From positions 138,257-202,256 of the forward strand of contig CAJTYV010000004.1 in assembly GCA_910584195.1 (NCBI GenBank): a stretch of 64,000 nt of DNA. The letters are read 5' to 3'. Of this stretch, positions 42,281-50,066 are shown in pieces (within the stretch, counting starts at the first letter, position 1; every line of letters begins with the position of its first letter). The stretch is from an uncultured Ruminococcus sp. Its GTDB lineage: Bacteria; Bacillota; Clostridia; Oscillospirales; Ruminococcaceae. A model generated the notes under the pieces. The model saw only the letters and a list, made by a program, of their open reading frames with translations, had not been told where the DNA came from and made no database searches. The position numbers and the translations under genes are program-made.

Positions 42281-43716
42281 CCTGTCGAGAACATCCGCTT
42301 CGCATTTTACGGTATTCAATGAAAAATATATGGCTGCTTATTTTTCCTCTTTTACGAGGAGTATCGGTGCTTCACTTTGATCCAGCCGGAATTTACGCAT
42401 GGGTCAAGGGGGCATGGATAGATATAGCTGTTTTGGGTATTATTCTTGTTTACGGTTATATACGCTGGCATTTTTCGGAAATTACCGTTACAAACGAAGC
42501 AATAACTCATACCGAAGGCTTTCTTGTTAAAATAAGGCGAACCATACCTATTAAAAAAATAAGTTCAGCAGCGATGGAAACTCCGTTTTATCTTATGCCG
42601 TTTAAAGCGATGACTGTGCGTTGCGATACGGGAGCGGGCTTTTTCAAATCAACAGATATGAAGATTATGGTCACTCAAAAATCGGGAGAAGTTTTAATGG
42701 CTAATATTCCCGATGTAAAAAAAGAGAAAGCGTTTAAAGATTTACCTAAACCCAGTATTGTTTCGGTGCTGCTTTTTTCAGTGTTTTTTTCAAGCGGATT
42801 TTCCGGGGCTGTTTATATTGCAGCTTTTTTCTTCAAGGGCGGAGATATTGCGCATGATATTCTGTCTATTGCCATGAGCCGAATTACCGAGCAGGCTGAA
42901 CATATTTACGTAAAGCTTTTGAGCGGGATTCCAAAGGCTGCGGCTATGACAGGAATATTTTTCATGGGAGCTTGGCTTCTTTCGTTTATTATGAATCTTT
43001 TGCGTTATTCGCGGTTTCATCTGTCAGCTGATAAAGATTGTATAAACGTTGCTTTCGGACTTATTAAAAGACGCAGACACAGGATAAGAACGGCACATAT
43101 AAATTACATTGATCTGAAGCAGAATTTAATTATGAAACTGTGCGGAGCGGTAACAGTGAATATAAGCTGTCCGGGATACGGCTATGATTCGCACCTGCCT
43201 GTACTGATGCCTATAAGCCGAGAAAAAAATCTTGGCAGCCTTAATGAATATCCGTCTTTGCCGAGGGACGGAAGATTAAAATATCGTCCGAGATTTACAG
43301 CGTTTTTCAGTTATGCCGGACTTCCTGCCGCAGGTATTGTTTTAACGGCATTAATGCATCGTCCGGCGGATATGCTGCCTGCAAATTTAGCTGATCTTTC
43401 TTGGTTTTTGATAATAATGGCGGAAATTCCTCTAACATGGCTTACTATGGTAAAAACGGTCGCACTTTGTATAAGCGGTATTTCGATATATAATGATAGA
43501 ATGATACTGCGATGTTCAAAGGGAACTTCTTTTCATACAGTTATTGCGCGGCGTGAAAAAGTTGTTATGGTACAGATAAATCAAAATATTTTACAGAAGT
43601 TTTTCAAAAAGTGTCAAGTGATTATATGGCTCAGCGGCGAAAGCCGTTCAAAGTATAAGGTCAAAAGTCTTACTGCAGCGCAGGGAACTGAAATAAAGAA
43701 ACTTTTATCGGATTGA
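42277..43716 (+). CDS. YdbT-like bacterial PH-domain membrane protein
   Basis: The 479-residue protein has paired helices (about 15-30 and 42-58, then 165-190 and 225-250, then 345-370 and 375-397). Each pair is followed by a PH-like beta domain (about 66-150, 255-330, 405-475), giving three repeats of the unit seen once in the preceding protein. This is the YdbT plan. It is translationally coupled to the YdbS-like gene and probably forms a complex with it in the membrane. No enzymatic motif is present. Confidence 0.78.
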   Translation: MTCREHPLRILRYSMKNIWLLIFPLLRGVSVLHFDPAGIYAWVKGAWIDIAVLGIILVYGYIRWHFSEITVTNEAITHTEGFLVKIRRTIPIKKISSAAMETPFYLMPFKAMTVRCDTGAGFFKSTDMKIMVTQKSGEVLMANIPDVKKEKAFKDLPKPSIVSVLLFSVFFSSGFSGAVYIAAFFFKGGDIAHDILSIAMSRITEQAEHIYVKLLSGIPKAAAMTGIFFMGAWLLSFIMNLLRYSRFHLSADKDCINVAFGLIKRRRHRIRTAHINYIDLKQNLIMKLCGAVTVNISCPGYGYDSHLPVLMPISREKNLGSLNEYPSLPRDGRLKYRPRFTAFFSYAGLPAAGIVLTALMHRPADMLPANLADLSWFLIIMAEIPLTWLTMVKTVALCISGISIYNDRMILRCSKGTSFHTVIARREKVVMVQINQNILQKFFKKCQVIIWLSGESRSKYKVKSLTAAQGTEIKKLLSD

Positions 43717-43727
43717 TGGAAAAATTT

Positions 43728-43743
43728 AATGACATTTGTCATT
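43728..43743. promoter_or_regulatory. Palindromic operator candidate
   Basis: AATGACATTTGTCATT is a perfect inverted repeat (7-bp arms, 2-bp centre) in the 114-bp gap before the DUF2157-like gene. It lies upstream of a weak -10 (TAAAAT, 43788-43793). The binding protein is unknown. Confidence 0.35.
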
Positions 43744-43830
43744 TTAATTGTGACTTATGGCATCTTTAATTTTCAGGAAAAAAACGGTAAAATAAATGTA
43801 TGAAAGAACCAAAAAAAGGGAGGCTTGTAT

Positions 43831-46203
43831 ATGGGAATTTTAATGATGGTTATGATTTTCGGTTTTATATTTTTAGGCATTCCTGCGGCAATTATAATAG
43901 GAATAGTGTTTTTGGTCAAAGCCGATAATCAAACGCATTTTCCTGTGCAGAATCAACCATACGTCTATCAGGATTCGCATTCAAAACCAATGAAACCCAG
44001 AAAAAAATTCAGCGCGTCAACAATAATGCTGCTTATAGGAACAGCGTTTATCATATTGTCCGCTGTAACCTTTGTGGCTGCCAATTGGATTAAAATGGAA
44101 CCGTCCGGAAGAGTATTTGCTCTTGCAGGAGCCGCTGCTCTTGCATTCGGGGTAAGCGGCGTTATGAAAGCGGCGGCAGATCTCGAACGCACATCGGCAG
44201 CTTTTTACATGATAGGATCTCTTGTTTCTGTTACATCATTTGCTACGGCAGGATATTACAGTCTTTTTGGCGGCTGGTTCAGCTTTAGCGGAGATGGTGT
44301 GGGAGCTTTTGTATCAGTAATTATGATTTTTTTAGCATTGGCTTCTTTTATCGCTTGTCCGATTTATAAGAATAACGCATTTCAGTATGCAGGACTTACC
44401 TTCATATCGGGAGCTTTGTTATCAATGTGCGTTCAGTTATCCGATACAAGCGGTCAGTTTGCTGTTTTAACAGCGGTTGTCCAGCTTATAATTACAGTTC
44501 TTATTCATGTTTTAAAGCTTCATAAGGGAACGAAGATAGAAAAATCGGTTCTGATTATAGGTGACATCACGGCTGTAATTTTTGAGATAATATCAATGAA
44601 TTACGTCCTTTTGAAAACATTTGACGCGGATGTTTATACCTTTGCAGTGCTTGGTATAGTTATTGTTCAGTTTCTTGTATACGGTATTTTTAAGAATCAG
44701 AGATGGATGTTTATTTTCGTTAATATTTTTGGCATTTATACTGCTTTGGCAGTTACATGCACGTTTAAAAAGGAACTTGGCAAAGATTTTGCAATGGTCG
44801 CTTTTGCATGCGCGACATTAGTTATTTACCTTATAAATGTTTTTTTGCCGAAAAATCCTGTGGCTGCCCGTGTTATAGCATTTATAGGAATAATAATTGG
44901 GTCTTTCGTATCGCTGATGGCAGGTAACGACGAGCTATTTGCGCTTAATCTGATAGTACCTGCTGCTGCAACGATTTCAATTGCATTTCATTGTCTGAGC
45001 AGGTCAAAGGAAATACAGATCGCATCAGGTCTTGCGCTTCCTGTAATTCCGTTTTTGTCAGCAATATTTCTTAACGATAGAATTAAAAATTTATTGGACA
45101 CAGATTTTAATGAAATGCAAACTCTTGTTTACGGAGGACTTGTTCTTATTTACATTCTTATGGCGGCGTTTTACTTAAATATGCGTAAGATCGCTTTCGG
45201 ACTTCATGTGCATCGTCCACTGTTGTCTCATACTGCTGTTTACTCGGTTATGACGGCGGCAGCGCTTGTTCTTATGAGTATTTCAGATTATACTGAACTT
45301 TTCCTTATAACTGCTGCACTGAGTATTATTCACTTTATTTTGTCTTATTCCATGAAATACAACTTTACGGCAATAGGTTCTGTAATCAGCATTGTTTCGC
45401 TTACTGATCATGTTCTCCGTCATTATTTCGATAAAGGCTCTGATTACGAAAAGTATATCATGTTCGGACTTTTTGTCATGTTGATTATTGCTTCAAGATT
45501 TGTATTCCCGGAGGCTTTCGTATGTAAAAAGGATGATCGTATACGAATAGATGTGCTTTTACTCAGCTCATGGACAGTAATTTTGACTTTTGGATTTTTT
45601 GATAAAACATCTTCGTTTCTGAAACTTATCTCGATTGCAGTATTTATTGCAGGATTTATTAAAAGAAACACAAAAAAAGATTCAGCAGCGGTACTTCTTT
45701 CAATTTCTGTATTTTTCACAGCGTTGGCAGCTATAAATCGTCCTTTCCTGAATCCTGATTCCTCAATGGTACAAAGTAAAATTACTCTTGCGGTAATGGT
45801 TTTTGCCGGAATTGCATACAGATATATTTGGAAAAATCATAAAGACGCTTCAAAAATCGTATCGACAATTGTTTTCGTTCTTTCATTTGCAGGACTTATA
45901 ATTGACGGACTTATTTACAGCGAATTGCTCAACAGAATATTTGTACTTGCCGTAACGGCAGCGATACTTGTATTTTCATTCTTTGTAAAGAGTAAAACAT
46001 GGTTTATTGCATCATCAGTATCTCTTGTTATTATTACTGTAGTTTCTACGTGGGAATATTTTGATGCTGCCGGATGGTGGGTATATCTGCTTGCAGTTGG
46101 CGTCATTTTTATTGCGATTGCTGCTGTCAACGAGGCTTGCAGAAAAAAAGGCGAAACAATGAAGTCCACAGTTTCTAAAAAATTTTCTGACTGGACTTGG
46201 TAA
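43831..46203 (+). CDS. Large DUF2157-like polytopic membrane protein
   Basis: The ~790-residue protein has one N-terminal helix (about 5-27), a short Gln/Pro-rich linker (NQPYVYQDSHSKPMKPRKK), then about 20 hydrophobic helices. The first helices of the main block, IMLLIGTAFIILSAVTFVAANW followed by a KMEPSGR-type loop, match the opening of DUF2157-family proteins. No catalytic motif is seen and the role is unknown. A TTG at 43825 is in frame, but AAAGGGAGG fits the ATG at 43831. A family 1 repeat element begins 8 bp after the stop. Confidence 0.75.
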   Translation: MGILMMVMIFGFIFLGIPAAIIIGIVFLVKADNQTHFPVQNQPYVYQDSHSKPMKPRKKFSASTIMLLIGTAFIILSAVTFVAANWIKMEPSGRVFALAGAAALAFGVSGVMKAAADLERTSAAFYMIGSLVSVTSFATAGYYSLFGGWFSFSGDGVGAFVSVIMIFLALASFIACPIYKNNAFQYAGLTFISGALLSMCVQLSDTSGQFAVLTAVVQLIITVLIHVLKLHKGTKIEKSVLIIGDITAVIFEIISMNYVLLKTFDADVYTFAVLGIVIVQFLVYGIFKNQRWMFIFVNIFGIYTALAVTCTFKKELGKDFAMVAFACATLVIYLINVFLPKNPVAARVIAFIGIIIGSFVSLMAGNDELFALNLIVPAAATISIAFHCLSRSKEIQIASGLALPVIPFLSAIFLNDRIKNLLDTDFNEMQTLVYGGLVLIYILMAAFYLNMRKIAFGLHVHRPLLSHTAVYSVMTAAALVLMSISDYTELFLITAALSIIHFILSYSMKYNFTAIGSVISIVSLTDHVLRHYFDKGSDYEKYIMFGLFVMLIIASRFVFPEAFVCKKDDRIRIDVLLLSSWTVILTFGFFDKTSSFLKLISIAVFIAGFIKRNTKKDSAAVLLSISVFFTALAAINRPFLNPDSSMVQSKITLAVMVFAGIAYRYIWKNHKDASKIVSTIVFVLSFAGLIIDGLIYSELLNRIFVLAVTAAILVFSFFVKSKTWFIASSVSLVIITVVSTWEYFDAAGWWVYLLAVGVIFIAIAAVNEACRKKGETMKSTVSKKFSDWTW

Positions 46204-46210
46204 ATATTAA

Positions 46211-46382
46211 GGCAACACCGCACAAAGCGCGCCTGACGGTTTTGTACGTCATCTGCTTGCGCTTTTCCCGTCATCTTGAACAAAAACTCCTTGACATACG
46301 TCAGTATGCCTGTGTTGTTTTTGTACAATCTGACGAAAAATTCGACTGCGCATCTGCCGCACAATCTTTGTGCGGTGTTGCC
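46211..46382. repeat. 172-bp MITE-like element, family 1 copy B
   Basis: Same ends as copy A (GGCAACACCGCACAAAG and complement, 17 bp perfect), same length, flanked by TTAA on both sides (46207-46210 and 46383-46386). It differs from the copy at 8429 at about 11 positions. The core CTCCTTGACATACGTCAGTATGCCTG is at 46287-46312. It fills most of the gap between the DUF2157-like gene and the sensor kinase gene. Confidence 0.88.
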
Positions 46383-46446
46383 TTAAATCAATTCAAGTGG
46401 GGGAGCATTCTCCTACTTAAGGTTGAAAGTTAAAAAGGGGAAAATA

Positions 46447-48036
46447 ATGATTGCTGCGATTTTTCTTATGTTTGGACTTGTGGGACTGCTTAAGACTGTC
46501 GGCTGGATACTTAATCACGGAAACAATAACCGTATGACAAGGTTATTTATAGTTTGTCTGATGTCGATAACTTTATGGATCGTTTCGCAGCTGATGATAC
46601 TTTTTTCGATAAGCGATACTCAGCTTTTGGTGAGTTATCTTATCGGCAATGCAGGAATATGCATGTTTTCGCCATTTTGGCTCATGTTTTCGGCGGAATA
46701 TTCAGAAACTTCGCATAATCTGAAAAGAGCTGCCGGATTTATGCCGATAATTTCTGTTGCGATGTTTTGCTGTATTGCCGCGAATCCTTTACACAAGCTT
46801 TATTATTCGGAATTCGGTAAAAGCGGAATTGAATATGGATGCCTGTTTTACGTATTTCAGCTTTTGTTTTATATTTTTATTATATTGGGTGTTTCTCTTA
46901 TGTTTGTCCGGCATTCAAAAAGAAGCAGCATTGCATTGAATCAATCGCTTCTGCTTGCATTGGCAGTAATTGTACCGCTGATAATAAACATTTTTACTGT
47001 AAGCGGATTAATAAATTCTAAAATAGAATTAACCCCGCTTTTTTTTGCGTTTTCGGTTATAATGGTATTTATAGCTATTCAAAGATACGGTCTGCTCAAT
47101 ATAAATCGTATGGCAATTCGTGATATTATTGACAATATAGATATGGCTGCGATAATTTTTGATGCTGATGGAAATGTGACATATAAAAACAAATCGGCAA
47201 AATTACTGATTCCTGAAAATTTTACGGATTATGCAGGATTTGAAGCGGAGGTTGACAGACTTTCGCGCAATGCGGCGAATTGTAATTATGATTCTTCAGA
47301 ACTTGTCATTGGCGAAGAACGGTACAGTATCAGAAAAAGCCGTATTTGTAATGAAAAAGGCACTGAGATTGCAAGGATAATTCTTATAAGTAATATTTCG
47401 GAATATTATGAACTTAAAGAAGCCGAAAAAAAACTTTCTCTCGAACATGAACGAAACAGAATTGCTCAGGAAATACATGATTCAGCCGGTCATACATTTA
47501 CCATGATAAGCTCTCTTGCAAAGATAATGCAGATGAAAGTAAGAAACAAAAATTCTGATGAACCGGAGCTTCTGAACTATGCAAGTGAGATAGACGGATT
47601 ATCGCGAAGCGGAATAACACAGCTAAGGTGTTCCATAAACAATCTGCGTGACGATGAGTTTATGACCTCTGTGACACGTGCCGTAAATACCGTAACTGCT
47701 GCTGTGCGAAATATGAAAACGGAAATATGCGTTCAAGGAACTGAGGACAGCAGATACAGCTTTTGCATACGTGAAATATACGATACAGTCAAGGAAACCG
47801 TAACCAATGCCATGCGGTATTCGTCGGCGGACAGGCTCGATATTATAATAAAATTCCTTGAAGATTATTTGGAACTGTATATATTCGATAACGGTATGGG
47901 ATGTGTCGAAATAAAGGAAAATAACGGTTTGAAAGGAATACGCGGACGCATTGAGAAAATAGGAGGTACGGTAAAATTTTCGTCCGTGGAGGGTGAGGGT
48001 TTTACAACTATTGTGAAAGTTCCAATAAAAAACTGA
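46447..48036 (+). CDS. Sensor histidine kinase, 7TM-type input with HisKA_3 domain
   Basis: A ~529-residue kinase. The N-terminal ~215 residues form seven membrane helices of the HisKA_7TM type. A PAS-like stretch (about 222-310, AAIIFDADGNVTYKNKSAKLL) follows, then a dimerisation helix with the phosphoacceptor in RNRIAQEIHDSAGH (His344) and an ATPase domain with VTNAMRYSSA, DNGMGC and GLKGIRGRI. This is the NarX/LiaS-type class that pairs with NarL-type regulators, as encoded 18 bp downstream. A TTG at 46423 is in frame, but AAAAGGGG fits the ATG at 46447. A small hairpin (GGGAG/CTCC, about 46399-46414) lies in the leader. Confidence 0.9.
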   Translation: MIAAIFLMFGLVGLLKTVGWILNHGNNNRMTRLFIVCLMSITLWIVSQLMILFSISDTQLLVSYLIGNAGICMFSPFWLMFSAEYSETSHNLKRAAGFMPIISVAMFCCIAANPLHKLYYSEFGKSGIEYGCLFYVFQLLFYIFIILGVSLMFVRHSKRSSIALNQSLLLALAVIVPLIINIFTVSGLINSKIELTPLFFAFSVIMVFIAIQRYGLLNINRMAIRDIIDNIDMAAIIFDADGNVTYKNKSAKLLIPENFTDYAGFEAEVDRLSRNAANCNYDSSELVIGEERYSIRKSRICNEKGTEIARIILISNISEYYELKEAEKKLSLEHERNRIAQEIHDSAGHTFTMISSLAKIMQMKVRNKNSDEPELLNYASEIDGLSRSGITQLRCSINNLRDDEFMTSVTRAVNTVTAAVRNMKTEICVQGTEDSRYSFCIREIYDTVKETVTNAMRYSSADRLDIIIKFLEDYLELYIFDNGMGCVEIKENNGLKGIRGRIEKIGGTVKFSSVEGEGFTTIVKVPIKN

Positions 48037-48054
48037 AAGAAAGGCGAAAATTAA

Positions 48055-48678
48055 ATGATAAAGGTTATAATAGCAGATGATGTGGAAATACTTCGTACAG
48101 GACTGAAAGCGGTTCTCAGTCAGGATAATGAAATTAATGTAGTAGGAGAGGCAGGCAACGGTAAAGAAGCCTTTGAGCTTGCGGTGCGTTTGCAGCCCGA
48201 TGTAGTACTCATGGATATGCGAATGCCGGATTTTGACGGCGGCTACGGTACACGTCAGATAAAGGATAAGCTGAGCGGAGTTAAGGTTCTTGTTTTAACT
48301 ACATTTGACGACAAGGAAACGGTGGAGAAAGCAGTATCAAGCGGTGCAGACGGTTACATACTTAAAGAAATGGACAGCGGTCAGGTCATTAATTCAATTA
48401 AAGCAGCGGCCGGAGGGATAAGTGTTTTCAGCGGAAATGTTTTTCAGTCGATAAAAAAAGATAATGTTGCTCAGACTCCGAAGAATTTTGATCTGACTGA
48501 GCGTGAGACGGAGTTTTTAAGGCTTATCTGCGATGGTTTCGATAACAAGGAGATAGCTTCGAAGCTGTTTCTTGCGGAGGGAACAGTCCGTAACGGGATT
48601 TCGCGGCTGCTTGAAAAACTGAAGCTTAAAGACCGCACGCAGCTTGCAGTTTTTGCCATAAAAAATAATATTGTTTAA
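48055..48678 (+). CDS. NarL/FixJ-family response regulator
   Basis: A 207-residue regulator with a receiver domain (acidic pair ADD 7-9, phosphoacceptor Asp54 in VVLMDMRMPD, Thr in LTTFDD, Lys in YILKEMD) and a LuxR-type helix-turn-helix (LTERETEFLRLICDGFDNKEIASKLFLAEGTVRNGISRLLEKL, written here in part). It pairs with the upstream kinase. Targets are unknown; the following GntR-ABC operon and the DUF2157-like gene are nearby candidates, but no shared operator is evident. Confidence 0.93.
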   Translation: MIKVIIADDVEILRTGLKAVLSQDNEINVVGEAGNGKEAFELAVRLQPDVVLMDMRMPDFDGGYGTRQIKDKLSGVKVLVLTTFDDKETVEKAVSSGADGYILKEMDSGQVINSIKAAAGGISVFSGNVFQSIKKDNVAQTPKNFDLTERETEFLRLICDGFDNKEIASKLFLAEGTVRNGISRLLEKLKLKDRTQLAVFAIKNNIV

Positions 48679-48691
48679 ATTAAGAAAGCAC

Positions 48692-48720
48692 TTGACAAAT
48701 CTGTGGAAATGTGTTATAGT
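48692..48720 (+). promoter_or_regulatory. Sigma-A promoter of the GntR-ABC operon
   Basis: Perfect TTGACA (48692-48697) and TATAGT (48715-48720) with a 17-bp spacer. The start site would fall inside or just before the palindrome at 48725. Confidence 0.85.
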
Positions 48721-48724
48721 ATAA

Positions 48725-48744
48725 GTGTAATACCCGTATTACAC
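48725..48744. promoter_or_regulatory. Palindromic GntR (YtrA-type) operator
   Basis: GTGTAATAC (48725-48733) and GTATTACAC (48736-48744) are perfect 9-bp inverted repeats with a CC centre, lying at the predicted transcription start. Binding of the first gene's product would block the promoter, giving autorepression. Confidence 0.8.
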
Positions 48745-48777
48745 ATCATAGTACACGAAAGACAGAAAGGAGTGCTT

Positions 48778-49146
48778 ATGTTTTCTATTGATTTAACAAG
48801 CAGAATTCCAATTTATGAGCAGATCTACAGCAAAATAACAGAACTTGCCGTATCAGGAAGTCTGAGTGAACATACTCAGCTTCCAAGCGTCCGCAGTCTT
48901 GCCAAGGATATGAGAGTTAATCCGAATACCGTGGCAAAAGCTTATCAGGAACTTGAAAGAAGCGGAGTTATATACTCTGTTCCCGGCAAGGGCAGCTTTA
49001 TTGCCGTACTTGACAGCAGTGTTTTTCAGGAAGCGGCTTTGTCGGAATTTGATGCTGCTGCTGAAACTGCTAAAAATCGCGGAATTACGGCAGACATTAT
49101 GAAGCAGCACATTGACAGTATATTCGAGGAGGGAGAGAGAAAATGA
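48778..49146 (+). CDS. GntR-family regulator, YtrA type
   Basis: A 122-residue regulator with a winged helix (about 10-75: PIYEQIYSKITELA, LPSVRSLAKDMRVNPNTVAKAYQELERSGVIYSVPGKGSF) and only a short helical tail, which defines the YtrA subgroup. Such regulators usually repress a following ABC operon and respond to envelope-active antibiotics. The frame opens at 48703, but that would overlap the -10 and operator; AAAGGAG precedes the ATG at 48778. The stop overlaps the ATPase start (ATGA). Confidence 0.9.
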   Translation: MFSIDLTSRIPIYEQIYSKITELAVSGSLSEHTQLPSVRSLAKDMRVNPNTVAKAYQELERSGVIYSVPGKGSFIAVLDSSVFQEAALSEFDAAAETAKNRGITADIMKQHIDSIFEEGERK

Positions 49147-50066
49147 TTGAACTGAAAAATACTGTAAAGCGATTTGACGATTATACCGCTCTGGACCATG
49201 TTGATATGAAAATTGAAAAGGGTACTGCATTTGGACTTTTAGGTTCGAACGGCGCCGGAAAATCAACGATCCTCAGACTTTTGTCGGGCATATACAAACA
49301 AGAGGAGGGTGAAGTTCTTATTGACGGCGAATCGGTTTACGATAATCCGATCGTCAAGCAGAAAGTTTTCTTCATTAATGATGAAACGGTGCAGTTTGGG
49401 AGCTATACGCTTAACGCCCTTAAAAATTATTATAAGAGTTATTACAGCAGCTTTTCGGAGGAAATGTTCGAGGAACTGAGAAAGCGTGTTAATCTTCCCC
49501 TCAATAAGAAGATAAACACCTTTTCTAAGGGCATGAAACGTCAGGCTATCGTTATAATCGGTCTTGCATGCAGAACCGACTATTTGCTCCTTGACGAAGC
49601 CTTTGACGGTCTTGACCCGACTATGCGTATTATCGTAAAGAAAATGCTTGTAGACGCAATGCTTGACCGTCAGCTTACTACGGTAATTTCTTCTCACAAT
49701 TTACGTGAGATCAATGAAGTCTGCGATACGGCAGCGCTTGTCCATAACGGAAAAATAGTATTCTCCCGTGATCTTGGCAGCGTCACTTCAAGCGTTCACA
49801 AACTTCAGATCGTCTTTTCTCCTAATGAGGACGGCACGGCTGTTGAATATACAAAAGAACAGCTTTCGGAAACCGGACTTGAAATCCTTCATTTTGATCG
49901 TACTCAAAGTGTATACTACATTATTGCAAAGGGAGAAGCAGACATGCTGAAAGCCTTTTTTGCCCCGAAAAAACCTGTTCTTTTTGAAATGATACCGCTT
50001 ACTCTCGAAGAAATATTTATATACGAACTGGAGGTGCTTGGTTATGACAGCAGCGACATCAAGTAA
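49143..50066 (+). CDS. ABC transporter ATP-binding protein (YtrB-like)
   Basis: A 307-residue ABC ATPase. Walker A is GSNGAGKST (about 34-42), the signature is FSKGMKRQ rather than LSGGQ, Walker B is YLLLDEAFDGLDP and the H-loop is SSHNL. The C-terminal ~85 residues form an accessory domain. This type follows YtrA regulators in Firmicutes. The gene overlaps the permease gene by 23 bp. Confidence 0.9.
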   Translation: MIELKNTVKRFDDYTALDHVDMKIEKGTAFGLLGSNGAGKSTILRLLSGIYKQEEGEVLIDGESVYDNPIVKQKVFFINDETVQFGSYTLNALKNYYKSYYSSFSEEMFEELRKRVNLPLNKKINTFSKGMKRQAIVIIGLACRTDYLLLDEAFDGLDPTMRIIVKKMLVDAMLDRQLTTVISSHNLREINEVCDTAALVHNGKIVFSRDLGSVTSSVHKLQIVFSPNEDGTAVEYTKEQLSETGLEILHFDRTQSVYYIIAKGEADMLKAFFAPKKPVLFEMIPLTLEEIFIYELEVLGYDSSDIK

